From positions 1 through 64,000 of the forward strand of contig NZ_QNUL01000005.1 of the NCBI RefSeq assembly GCF_003383615.1: DNA of 64,000 nt. The letters run 5' to 3'. The stretch comes from Dyadobacter luteus (GTDB lineage Bacteria > Bacteroidota > Bacteroidia > Cytophagales > Spirosomataceae). Of this stretch, positions 27,082 to 34,967 are shown in pieces (the first letter of the stretch is position 1; every line of letters begins with the position of its first letter). The notes beneath the pieces are model-generated. The model ran no database searches and had not been told where the DNA came from. It worked only from the letters and a program-made list of their open reading frames with translations. Made by a program: the position numbers and the translations under genes.

Positions 27082-27121
27082 TTAACGAACAAAGCCGGAT
27101 TTATCCGGCTTTGTTCGTTAA
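27082..27121. terminator. Perfect 18-bp terminator hairpin
   Basis: TTAACGAACAAAGCCGGA pairs fully with TCCGGCTTTGTTCGTTAA across a four-base loop. It lies between the 39-residue gene (plus) and a convergent minus-strand gene and could serve both; T-runs are short on either side. Confidence 0.75.
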
Positions 27122-27128
27122 TAACCCT

Positions 27129-27488
27129 CTATAATATCTCTTTGGAACGGTTGTATAATTTGTATTCAGGATTACCGCTGTGAGTTTCTGAAATGTCAAT
27201 TTCTACCCAATCCCTATTTAGAGGATGGATATACGTTCCGTAGTACACCGGATAGAGGGATGTGAGTATAATCAATGAATCCGGCTCCATGGTGAGTTCT
27301 TCATGTCCTTCCTCTGTAACTATATAGTATCCGGTACATAAACCACGTGAAGTTTCAAAATCAATGCGTATTCTCAGTCCCTGCTGTTCACTCAGCTGGG
27401 GATCAAGGATGATTTCTTCTGTAAGATCTTCAGCTGTACCGAGTGTTTCTTCCTGATCACCCGAAATATCAATTTGTACTGTATTCAT
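27129..27488 (-). CDS. Hypothetical acidic 119-residue protein
   Basis: A soluble-looking protein with an acidic N-terminus (GDQEETLGTAEDLTEEI) and a beta-rich body (LRIRIDFETSRGLCTGYYIV, DSLIILTSLYPVYYGTYIH). It lacks a signal peptide, membrane span and recognisable motif. The start ATG at 27488 gives a well-behaved frame and no overlapping alternative is better. It is the last minus-strand gene before the terminator at 27082-27121 and lies 69 bases after the nitrilase-like gene. I do not recognise a family. Confidence 0.65.
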   Translation of the reverse strand: MNTVQIDISGDQEETLGTAEDLTEEIILDPQLSEQQGLRIRIDFETSRGLCTGYYIVTEEGHEELTMEPDSLIILTSLYPVYYGTYIHPLNRDWVEIDISETHSGNPEYKLYNRSKEIL

Positions 27489-27557
27489 TGCCGATTACTT
27501 TGTCTGTTAGTATTTAGAACAAAAGGACAATAAAATCAGACCACAGCGCTACGAATT

Positions 27558-28457
27558 TCAGACTTGTTTGGTTGATATACTGATTTTCTGATCAGCTAAA
27601 AAAGTGAATATGTTTTGCTGATCTTTAAAATTAAAAACCTGGCCATTATTTCTTACTTCGTCCAGCTTATCAAGGTCAAGTTCTGTAGTGTGCCAGCCTT
27701 CCAATTGAGGCATCATTGTGGAAATTATACCTTCTTCAGGTAAGTCTTTGTCTGGTGTACTGTAAAACGCCGCAAACCCATAATTGATATCTACTGCCGG
27801 CGACCACGCTGCATTCCCGACTGTCTGCGCTACTGCCGTATAAATCTGGTTCTCGAGTGCACGTGCTCTTGCTCCGATATGTACACGAGTGGCGCCACGA
27901 ATCGTTTCAGTGCAGCTGGGGACTGCAATTACTGTTGCGCCGGCAGCACTGAGCAGTTGAGAACCGATACCGAATTCAACATCATAACATATCTGGATTC
28001 CGAAATTTCCCCAATCGGCTTCGAATAAAGTCAGATTCTTTTCACCACTTTCAATTCCCCATTCTTCATTTTCAAAGCGGGTCATAAAAAATTTATCCTG
28101 GTAACCGGTTAGCCCCTTTGCTGAGAAGACATGCGCTCTATTTACTTTGCGACCATTGTCGATTACTGGTATGCTAGGGGCAATTATAGTGGTTTTATAT
28201 TGGTGAGCGAGGTTAGCAAATACTTCACAAAATTTATCTTTAACAGCGTTGAGCTCGTTCACCTGCCACTTGATATCCGACTGTATTTCTTTTGAAAAAA
28301 TACTTACCAATTCCATAGCGCCATATTCCGGGAAAATCAGAAGCTGAGATCCGTTTTTGGAGGCGTTGGAAACCCATTGCTCAGTATGTGTAGCCCATAC
28401 TTCGAATGAAGTTTGAGCCGTAATAGGGTATTGGGCAGCAGCGATTTTTACTTTCAT
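27558..28457 (-). CDS. Carbon-nitrogen hydrolase family protein
   Basis: A 299-residue member of the nitrilase superfamily, enzymes that cleave amide or nitrile bonds with a Glu-Lys-Cys triad. All three are visible: Glu44 (LIFPEYGA), Lys122 (YQDKFFM) and Cys157 (GIQICYDVEFG). The chain is a single catalytic domain of usual length with no fused synthetase or transferase domain. Members include beta-ureidopropionase, carbamoylputrescine hydrolase and omega-amidases, and the sequence does not decide between them. The preceding spacer to the next gene holds a repeat pair. Confidence 0.9.
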   Translation of the reverse strand: MKVKIAAAQYPITAQTSFEVWATHTEQWVSNASKNGSQLLIFPEYGAMELVSIFSKEIQSDIKWQVNELNAVKDKFCEVFANLAHQYKTTIIAPSIPVIDNGRKVNRAHVFSAKGLTGYQDKFFMTRFENEEWGIESGEKNLTLFEADWGNFGIQICYDVEFGIGSQLLSAAGATVIAVPSCTETIRGATRVHIGARARALENQIYTAVAQTVGNAAWSPAVDINYGFAAFYSTPDKDLPEEGIISTMMPQLEGWHTTELDLDKLDEVRNNGQVFNFKDQQNIFTFLADQKISISTKQV

Positions 28458-28544
28458 AGTAAATTGAAATTTTCAGGCAAAGGAAAGAAGAAAAAACGCA
28501 AAGATCGCGAAGTGGCACTTAGCATACATTTTTGATGCGTTGCG

Positions 28545-28638
28545 TGAAAATTGGCGGCGTCGTTGTTGCGTACCTACAGCACTCACACGGGATGATGTAA
28601 CTTTGTTTTTCTACCGAAATTTCATCTCTAACGGGATT
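28545..28638. repeat. 94-bp dispersed repeat, copy 1
   Basis: It runs from TGAAAATTGGCGGCG to CTAACGGGATT and differs from copy 2 at six positions. It contains GTACCTACAGCAC, whose near-complement GTGCCGTAGGTAC lies downstream, and TCTACCGAAATTTCAT, a word pattern I associate with Cytophagales intergenic repeats. Confidence 0.85.
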
Positions 28639-28791
28639 AGAGCTCTAGGTGAGTCAACAGAGTCCCGCTAGGGACGTAATATTGGTAGCAACAGATATGG
28701 TATATGCATTACCTAAGTGCCGTAGGTACGTAACGTTGTATCGATAGAGTATCACCTTTAGATCTTTGAGTATATCTTCCCTTCCTTTGCC

Positions 28792-28885
28792 TGAAAATTG
28801 GCGGCGTTGTTGTTGCGTACCTACGGCACTCACATGTGATGATATAACTTTGTTTTTCTACCGAAATTTCATCCCTAACGGGATT
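28792..28885. repeat. 94-bp dispersed repeat, copy 2
   Basis: Same length and orientation as copy 1, 88 of 94 bases identical by eye. It carries GTACCTACGGCAC, the exact complement of GTGCCGTAGGTAC near 28712, so copy 2 and the intervening stretch can form a stem. Confidence 0.85.
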
Positions 28886-28924
28886 GGTCCTTCTCGTTCT
28901 TTGCGTGAAAACCGTATTTTATTA

Positions 28925-29533
28925 CTAAAGTCCTTGCAATTCTCTAACCCAAAAAACCATCTTCTTCAACGTTTCTTCATTATCACCAATATCCAGCCAT
29001 TGCATATAACTTACAAGCGAAGGCTCTTTTTGATATCCTCTTTTGATCCAAAATAAATCATTGGGGCGGTAGTCAGTTGGTTTTGCAGGATGGTTGTCTG
29101 CCCTATCTACCGAGCAAAAACAGGTCAATGAATAGGAATCGAAACTTTTGGCATGCGACTCTCGCTCATCGAAAAAACGATGTCCTAATCCTAGTCCCCT
29201 GTATTCGTGCAACAATATACTTTCTCCAAAATAGAAGATTTTACTTACGTCGCTGCCAGCATCAATAAATGGCTTTTTGACTTCGTCTGTTTCATCAGTA
29301 AGAGGGATACAGGTTGTGGCTCCTACCATTTTATCCCCGTCATAAACTGCAAACAGAAAAGCATCTTTGGAATTGGAGTAGATTTTCAAGTACTCCTTTT
29401 CGTAAGCAACCGAACCTTCATACAGATATGGAAAATCGTGAAATACGGCGATTCGAAGTGCCGCCAGATCGTCGAAAACAGATTCGATCTCACTTCCGGT
29501 TTTACGTATAAATGTCAGGTTCTCCTTTTTCAT
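28925..29533 (-). CDS. GNAT family N-acetyltransferase
   Basis: A 202-residue acyl-CoA-dependent acetyltransferase. The central fold shows FAVYDGDKMVGATTCIPL (strand beta4), then FYFGESILLHEYRGLGLGHRFFDERE, with the acetyl-CoA-binding RGLGLGHRF matching the (Q/R)xxGxG motif. Substrate is unknown. Its start is two bases after the stop of the preceding gene (29535-29933), so the two are one transcript. The C-terminus ends just before the repeat spacer. Confidence 0.88.
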   Translation of the reverse strand: MKKENLTFIRKTGSEIESVFDDLAALRIAVFHDFPYLYEGSVAYEKEYLKIYSNSKDAFLFAVYDGDKMVGATTCIPLTDETDEVKKPFIDAGSDVSKIFYFGESILLHEYRGLGLGHRFFDERESHAKSFDSYSLTCFCSVDRADNHPAKPTDYRPNDLFWIKRGYQKEPSLVSYMQWLDIGDNEETLKKMVFWVRELQGL

Positions 29534-29534
29534 C

Positions 29535-29933
29535 CTATGAAACCAGGCTTATCCAAAGTGGCAAATTGTAATAGGTCGTAACCCGACTGATTTTTCCCTC
29601 TTTCACCTCCAGAAACGCAGCAGCCGGCAATACGTAGGACTGTCCGTGTGCCTCTGGTAATCCCTCTTCTCCTTTTTTATAAATACCGTTAACTGTAAAT
29701 TCCACAGCCACACGACTATTGCCAGACTCACTAAAAAATACCATATCCGTCAACGTTTCCTGATAGGACGTGTCCATGATCTTCAGAAATTCTGTAAACT
29801 TTTCAATACCGATGCGTGGGTCTCCCTGGTTTGGTTCATGACGGATATCTGTATGAAGCAAGCCAAGCATTCCTTCCCAATTTTGATTGTTGAAATGATT
29901 GTAATATTCTTTTACGATGTCGATTGCGATCAT
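29535..29933 (-). CDS. SnoaL/NTF2-like protein
   Basis: A 132-residue cytosolic protein with the cone-shaped NTF2-like fold: an N-terminal helix (VKEYYNHFNNQNWEGMLGLL), the DIRHEPNQGDPRIGIEKFTEFL segment and strand pairs (RVAVEFTVNGIYK, AAAFLEVKEGKISRVTTYYN). Family members include ketosteroid isomerases and polyketide cyclases, but many have no known reaction. It is the upstream partner of the GNAT gene, one base apart. No catalytic assignment is made. Confidence 0.82.
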   Translation of the reverse strand: MIAIDIVKEYYNHFNNQNWEGMLGLLHTDIRHEPNQGDPRIGIEKFTEFLKIMDTSYQETLTDMVFFSESGNSRVAVEFTVNGIYKKGEEGLPEAHGQSYVLPAAAFLEVKEGKISRVTTYYNLPLWISLVS

Positions 29934-29977
29934 TGTTCTATGATTTTAATGTTGTGATGCGAAATATAAAATGAGTC

Positions 29978-30391
29978 TCAGATTCCGGAGCCAAAAGGTG
30001 CTTTTACGAATTTCACCTGACCGCTGCCGTCTTTTTCATACACAGCCAGACAGTTTTTGTTAAATTCTGTTTCGAAATTCGGCTCATCAGGAACGAGTTT
30101 CTTCGGAGCAGGCATGTTTTCAGGAAAGAAATATACCTTGGTTGAACCATATTTTGTATACGGCATCATATCGCCGTATTTCTGCATTTCTTCCCATGGA
30201 TTTCCCTGAACAGTAACTACGTAAATTCGCATGATAGGTCCGGTATTGTTCTCATTGCGGTAGACAGCCGTTTCTTTAAAATTACCTTTCAGATCGGAAG
30301 TTGTAGGCTGAGAAAACGAATCATAAAGGATATAGCCTATCAGCAATGCAAATCCGGCAGCGAAAATGTATTTAATTTTTTTATTGAGCAT
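29978..30391 (-). CDS. Membrane-anchored hypothetical protein
   Basis: A 137-residue protein with an N-terminal hydrophobic span (IKYIFAAGFALLIGYILY) preceded by lysines, so the remainder is probably periplasmic. The soluble part has a strand-rich ETAVYRNENN-type start and a PWEEMQKYGDMMPYTKYGSTKVYFFPEN segment. I recognise no family. It is 44 bases upstream of the NTF2-like gene on the same strand and 75 bases after the ABC ATPase gene, so it could belong with either. Confidence 0.7.
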   Translation of the reverse strand: MLNKKIKYIFAAGFALLIGYILYDSFSQPTTSDLKGNFKETAVYRNENNTGPIMRIYVVTVQGNPWEEMQKYGDMMPYTKYGSTKVYFFPENMPAPKKLVPDEPNFETEFNKNCLAVYEKDGSGQVKFVKAPFGSGI

Positions 30392-30466
30392 AACATAAAT
30401 GGTATTTTAAAGCAACGTCCCGTATTACTTTCAGGTTTCCGTGAGTCCGAAAAAAAATAGTATATG

Positions 30467-31489
30467 TTAACTGAGAAATCGGCGGATTTCCATGAGAAGC
30501 CCGGCAATGGAAGTGGTATGAAGAGAATCTTTGCTATCAGGCATCAATTTCCATGTTATATGATCCTGTTTTTCTGAAACAGTTATTTGTAAGCTACAAT
30601 CGCTATGCGATGCCACTGAAATGCCTTCCCGCTGTAGAGCACGTCTGGTCCAAAAAACAAGGTGCTGCGGACCCGATAGAGCTACTTCGGCAATCGGGGA
30701 GTGCCGGTGAATATTGAAACCTCCGGAATTTTTGTCGAAATAAAAACCTGGCCTGGCAAAAGCATCTTCAAAACTGCCATTCAATACCATATCTTCCGGC
30801 GTACCGACCATGAGTGCCCCATTTTTTTTCATCAGCCAAAGTCGGTCAGCTGCTTGCAAGGCAAGGTCCAGTTCATGTGTGGAAAGTAATATTGCCTTCT
30901 GATGTTGGCGAGCCAGATTATGGAGTAGTTGCATGATCTCCACGCGGCTCGGTAAATCAAGATGTGCAGTGGGCTCGTCGAGTAAAATAAGATCTGTATC
31001 CTGTGCGAGAGCCCTTGCCAGCATTACTTTCTGTCGCTCTCCATCACTCAGATTATTCATTTTTTGAGATCTGAATACAGACGTTTCCGTGGCTTCTAAT
31101 GCCCACTCCACTTTTTGCTTATCTGTATCTGAAAGTTTACCAAGCCAGCCGGTATACGGAATCCGACCGAGTGCTACTACTTCCTGTACACTCAGGTTAC
31201 CTACCTCAATTCGCTCTGTAAGTACAAGACTCAATTGACGTGCTAATGCCGCCGCATCAATGGTTGATAGTGGTATTCCGTTGATTTCAACAGAACCGGT
31301 AAGTGTTGGCTGTAATCCTGACAAGGTTCTCATCAGAGTCGATTTGCCAGCTCCATTTGGACCTAGCAAACATACCATTTCCCCTTTGTGTAGTTCCAGA
31401 TTCAGGCTTGTTCCTACTATTTTGGCTGCTTTGTTCTTCAGTCTGTAACCGACCGACAGATCAATGGTTTTGATGACGGGCTGGTTCAT
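30467..31489 (-). CDS. Iron-complex/cobalamin-type ABC transporter ATPase
   Basis: A 340-residue ABC ATPase of the FecE/BtuD/HmuV class that powers import through the adjacent FecCD permease. Walker A is LLGPNGAGKSTL near 50, the signature NLSDGERQKVMLARALAQ near 150, and Walker B DLILLDEPTAHLD. The catalytic domain ends around residue 255, and a C-terminal extension of about 85 residues follows, longer than many FecE proteins. It overlaps the permease stop by four bases, so all three genes of the set are coupled. Confidence 0.93.
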   Translation of the reverse strand: MNQPVIKTIDLSVGYRLKNKAAKIVGTSLNLELHKGEMVCLLGPNGAGKSTLMRTLSGLQPTLTGSVEINGIPLSTIDAAALARQLSLVLTERIEVGNLSVQEVVALGRIPYTGWLGKLSDTDKQKVEWALEATETSVFRSQKMNNLSDGERQKVMLARALAQDTDLILLDEPTAHLDLPSRVEIMQLLHNLARQHQKAILLSTHELDLALQAADRLWLMKKNGALMVGTPEDMVLNGSFEDAFARPGFYFDKNSGGFNIHRHSPIAEVALSGPQHLVFWTRRALQREGISVASHSDCSLQITVSEKQDHITWKLMPDSKDSLHTTSIAGLLMEIRRFLS

Positions 31490-32535
31490 GAGAAAGAAGA
31501 TCGCAGGTTATTTCGGCTTATAATAACCCAAATCACCACCGGAGCGCCGAGAAGTGAGGTAACGACATTAATAGGTAACACTGTTTGGGTTCCTGGCATT
31601 TGGGCGATGATGTCGCAAAGAAGTACCAGTACAGTTCCTGTAAGACAGACGCCCGGAATAAGAACACGATGGTCGGAAGTTCCCATTAAGGAACGCGTAA
31701 TGTGCGGAACCGCTATGCCAATAAAACCAATCGGGCCGCAAAAAGCAGTAATGCTTCCCGTAAGTATACTAGTACTTGCCAGAATAATCAGACGGGTTTT
31801 ACTGATGGTCAATCCCATACTTTTTGCATAATTTTCTCCGAGTAATAGTCCATTCAGCGCTTTGGAAGAGATAAATGAAAGAGAAAGACCGAAGATGACC
31901 ACACCCGTAAGTACATAAAGATGGTGCTGTGTAACACCACCTAATGAGCCGAAAGTCCACATTATATATTCCTGCAATTGCTCGGGCTGGCTAAAGTATT
32001 GCCATATACTGATTACAGAAAGTGTAATAGTTCCAATCATCACGCCCACAATAAGCAGGATTACGTTATCTCGAATTCTGCCGGCGATCAGCAATATGAT
32101 GGATAAGACCAGAGCGGAACCCAAAGATGCCATTACAATAATAAGCCAGCTTCCTGACACTCCGAGTTGTCGGATTGCATAGATACTGGCGCTGCTACCA
32201 CTTGCTAGCATGACTGCGGCTACGCCTAAGCCCGCTCCGGCAGTAATACCCAACTCAGATGGCCCTGCGAGTGGATTACGAAACAACGTTTGCATCTGTA
32301 GTCCGCTCACAGATAACCCACAACCTACCAGGATGGCTGTAAGCGCTTTTGGTAATCGTATTTTTTCAATGATAAAAACCCAAGCAATATTGTCCGTTTC
32401 CTGTCCTGCCAGTATACGAACCACCTGGCCGAATGGAATCTGTACAGAGCCTAACATCACATCAAGCCCGAAAAAGCATAATGCAAGCACAGCCAGTCCG
32501 CTTAAAATGGTCTTATGGGAAACGGTTTGACGCAT
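31486..32535 (-). CDS. FecCD family iron-complex/cobalamin ABC permease
   Basis: A 349-residue inner-membrane permease with about nine or ten hydrophobic spans, of the FecCD/BtuC family importing siderophores, heme or cobalamin. Family segments include RLPKALTAILVGCGLSVSG, then LFRNPLAGPSELGITAGAGLG, and FCGPIGFIGIAVPHITR containing the EAA-like coupling loop for the ATPase. The substrate is not set by the sequence. It sits one base after the stop of the binding-protein gene. Confidence 0.93.
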   Translation of the reverse strand: MRQTVSHKTILSGLAVLALCFFGLDVMLGSVQIPFGQVVRILAGQETDNIAWVFIIEKIRLPKALTAILVGCGLSVSGLQMQTLFRNPLAGPSELGITAGAGLGVAAVMLASGSSASIYAIRQLGVSGSWLIIVMASLGSALVLSIILLIAGRIRDNVILLIVGVMIGTITLSVISIWQYFSQPEQLQEYIMWTFGSLGGVTQHHLYVLTGVVIFGLSLSFISSKALNGLLLGENYAKSMGLTISKTRLIILASTSILTGSITAFCGPIGFIGIAVPHITRSLMGTSDHRVLIPGVCLTGTVLVLLCDIIAQMPGTQTVLPINVVTSLLGAPVVIWVIISRNNLRSSFS

Positions 32536-32536
32536 G

Positions 32537-33718
32537 CTATTTCAATTGCTTGTAATAAACGGGTTTGTGATCAGGCAGGAGTTCAGGATGAAAAATACTG
32601 AGCAGATCAGCCAGTACTACATCAGGCTCTACATTGCCTGTTTCGAAAAAATCGTTGGATCCACGTGTGTTGACACGATTGTTGTAACTGAAAATGCGGT
32701 TATTCTTAAACGCTTTGAAATCACTGTATCGTTTGTCCAGAGCCAGTACAGAACTTCTGGTATCGTTGGGATCGAAACCTACATTCATCCAAAAGTCGGC
32801 ATTCAGCGCAACCGGGTATACTGTTTCAAAACTCAGTGGAGCACTTCCGGCGTCAGATGTAGCCTTCCATGGGAAATTGCTTCCGGCATCTTTGAAAAAT
32901 TGAGCCATATAGCTATTGCCGTTGGGCATATACCACACATCTTTTGTATTGAGTCCGGAGAGAATAACAGGTTTTTCGGTGACTTTCGAAGCCAGCTGAA
33001 CCAGATTCTCATAACGTTTCTCTGTTTCGGCAAACTTGCGGTTAACTATTTCTTCTTTATTGAGCAAAGCTGCCATCAGTTTTACCCATTCCGCACGTCC
33101 GAGAGGTGTTTTCTCGACCCATTCAGAATTAATAATTACAGGAATACCTGCTTCAGAAAGTAACGGATTATGTTCTTTCAGCGATCCCGGACTGCCCGTG
33201 GTCATGAGCAAATCTGGTTGCATGGTGATGAGTTTTTCCTCGTTAATGCCCTGATCCTTTCCAATTTCGACAATCTTTTTGGCATCAATCATTTCAATCA
33301 CTTTTGGAGAAAAAACATATTGCAGACTGCTCAGTCCTGAAAGTATTTCTTCTGAATTGAGATAGGAAAGTAAACCTATGTGCATGGACGAAGTGAGTGC
33401 AAGACTTCTTACCGGGATTTGAATGACAGTAGCTTTTTCTGCAATTGAAGGAATGGCAGTTCCGCGTTGTACAAGCAGGTATGTAGTCGTATCTGTCGAT
33501 TTCTCAAATGGATTTATAATCTTCACCACCTTGTAATTTTCAAAATAGTCGATGGTAAATCCGTGTGCGTGGTGGACAGAGACCTTTTCGTTGAGGGAGT
33601 CGGGCTCACTTTGAGCGGTTAACTGCTGTGTGGAATCAGCTTGTTTTGTCCGGCATGCGTAGAATGCCAGAGCGAGACAAAGCAGTAAAATGAGATGACG
33701 CAGTGTAGATTCCTTCAT
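32537..33718 (-). CDS. ABC transporter substrate-binding lipoprotein (iron complex/cobalamin class)
   Basis: A 393-residue periplasmic protein with a lipobox (LALAFYACRTK). The two-lobed class III binding fold is joined by a long helix; PVRSLALTSSMHIGLLSYLN and the region around AEWVKLMAALLNKEEIVNRKFAETE are typical of FepB/BtuF-like proteins. Upstream lies a TACTTTTG box (minus) with a TTG 22 bases further. First gene of the set, so it probably sets expression. Cobalamin is possible because a BtuB-like receptor is elsewhere in the window, but no cobalamin riboswitch fits the short spacer. Confidence 0.9.
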   Translation of the reverse strand: MKESTLRHLILLLCLALAFYACRTKQADSTQQLTAQSEPDSLNEKVSVHHAHGFTIDYFENYKVVKIINPFEKSTDTTTYLLVQRGTAIPSIAEKATVIQIPVRSLALTSSMHIGLLSYLNSEEILSGLSSLQYVFSPKVIEMIDAKKIVEIGKDQGINEEKLITMQPDLLMTTGSPGSLKEHNPLLSEAGIPVIINSEWVEKTPLGRAEWVKLMAALLNKEEIVNRKFAETEKRYENLVQLASKVTEKPVILSGLNTKDVWYMPNGNSYMAQFFKDAGSNFPWKATSDAGSAPLSFETVYPVALNADFWMNVGFDPNDTRSSVLALDKRYSDFKAFKNNRIFSYNNRVNTRGSNDFFETGNVEPDVVLADLLSIFHPELLPDHKPVYYKQLK

Positions 33719-33747
33719 TGTATCAATTGATGTAATCCTGATTCCGG

Positions 33748-33780
33748 CAAAAGTAGTAAGAAATAAAAGGAAAGGGTCAA
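33748..33780 (-). promoter_or_regulatory. Candidate promoter of the ABC importer genes
   Basis: On the minus strand TACTTTTG (plus-strand 33748-33755) matches TAnnTTTG and a TTG lies 22 bases further upstream (33778-33780), close to the Bacteroidota -33/-7 arrangement. The binding-protein start is 30 bases downstream. Confidence 0.5.
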
Positions 33781-33821
33781 TGCGAGTATTCGTGCTGGCA
33801 TACTTTTAATTAATTTGCTGT

Positions 33822-34853
33822 ATGCCAACACCTCTTTTACAATTTACCGGAAAAAGTATTTATTGTGCGCAGGCAGACGTGCATATAGATCCCTGGATAC
33901 CTGTGGAGCGGGCGATCATTACGCATGCGCATAGCGACCATGCCCGATGGGGAAGTAGCCACTATCTCTCTCATAAGCACAGCGAAGCCATTTTACGTCT
34001 GCGTTTGGGCCAGGATATTTCATTGCAAACGGTGGAATATGGTGATAAGACTGTGATCAATGGCGTTACATTTTCGTTGCATCCTGCCGGTCATATTATT
34101 GGCTCTGCTCAGGTAAGGGTTGAATACAAGGGAGAGGTTTGGGTTGCGAGCGGAGATTACAAACTGGAAGACGACGGATTCTCAGCCCCATACGAGCCCG
34201 TGAAATGTAATGTCTTTATTACTGAATCCACCTTTGGCTTACCGATTTACAAATGGCAGCCTCAGCAGGAAATTTTCTCCGAAATCGATAACTGGTTTGC
34301 TCAAAATAGAAGCGACGACAAAGCGAGTATTCTGATGGGCTATTCACTAGGTAAAATGCAGCGGATTTTGAAAGGAATTCAGTTGCCCGATGGACCTATT
34401 TATGCCCACGGAGCCATTTACATACTTAATGAAAAGTTAAGGGAAGTGGGTCACGATCTGCCTGAACTGAAGCTGGTTACCAAAGAGACAGATAAAAAGT
34501 TGTTCAGAGGTTCTCTTGTGCTGGCGCCTCCGTCGGTGGATAGCAGTACCTGGATCAGGAAATTTAACCCGTATTCGCTGGGGTATTGTTCGGGGTGGAT
34601 GGCTCTGCGCGGTGCCAAAAACAGAAGAGCGGTTGATCAGGGTTTCGTATTAAGCGATCATGTCGACTGGCCTGACCTGAATACTGCAGTGGTAGAATCG
34701 GGAGCTGAGAAGGTTTATGTGACACATGGCTATACCAGTATTTTTTCAAGGTGGCTGAATGAAAATGGAATTGAAGCTGGTGAAGTGCATACAATGTACG
34801 GAAACGAAGATGACGAGCAAAAGGAAGAGGGGCAGGGGGAGTCTCCGGTCTGA
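33822..34853 (+). CDS. Ligase-associated DNA exonuclease (MBL fold)
   Basis: A 343-residue metallo-beta-lactamase/beta-CASP nuclease, the 'ligase-associated DNA exonuclease' family linked to a four-gene DNA repair set. The metal-binding HAHSDHARW (HxHxDH) lies near residue 35, followed by HPAGHIIGSAQ and SGDYK, and the late LSDHVDWPDL block. It probably trims DNA ends for the adjacent ATP-dependent ligase. Cytoplasmic. It starts divergently from the ABC importer genes with a 103-base gap. The ligase gene begins 115 bases downstream. Confidence 0.92.
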   Translation: MPTPLLQFTGKSIYCAQADVHIDPWIPVERAIITHAHSDHARWGSSHYLSHKHSEAILRLRLGQDISLQTVEYGDKTVINGVTFSLHPAGHIIGSAQVRVEYKGEVWVASGDYKLEDDGFSAPYEPVKCNVFITESTFGLPIYKWQPQQEIFSEIDNWFAQNRSDDKASILMGYSLGKMQRILKGIQLPDGPIYAHGAIYILNEKLREVGHDLPELKLVTKETDKKLFRGSLVLAPPSVDSSTWIRKFNPYSLGYCSGWMALRGAKNRRAVDQGFVLSDHVDWPDLNTAVVESGAEKVYVTHGYTSIFSRWLNENGIEAGEVHTMYGNEDDEQKEEGQGESPV

Positions 34854-34967
34854 ACGGTAATGAGTGGGCAGGGGGACGGAAGCATAGGAAATGTACGCTT
34901 CCAACGAATATATGTTCAAAAACACAAACAAAGCTAATGGCTCATAGCTATCAGCTCATGGCTAAAA

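Larger units (their letters stand above)
28458..28924. other. 467-base spacer with a duplicated 94-bp element
   Basis: No gene is visible. The spacer has two direct copies of a 94-bp sequence (28545-28638 and 28792-28885). Between them lie AGTCCCGCTAGGGACGT (28661-28677) and GTGCCGTAGGTACGTAAC, complementary to parts of the copies. Confidence 0.7.
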
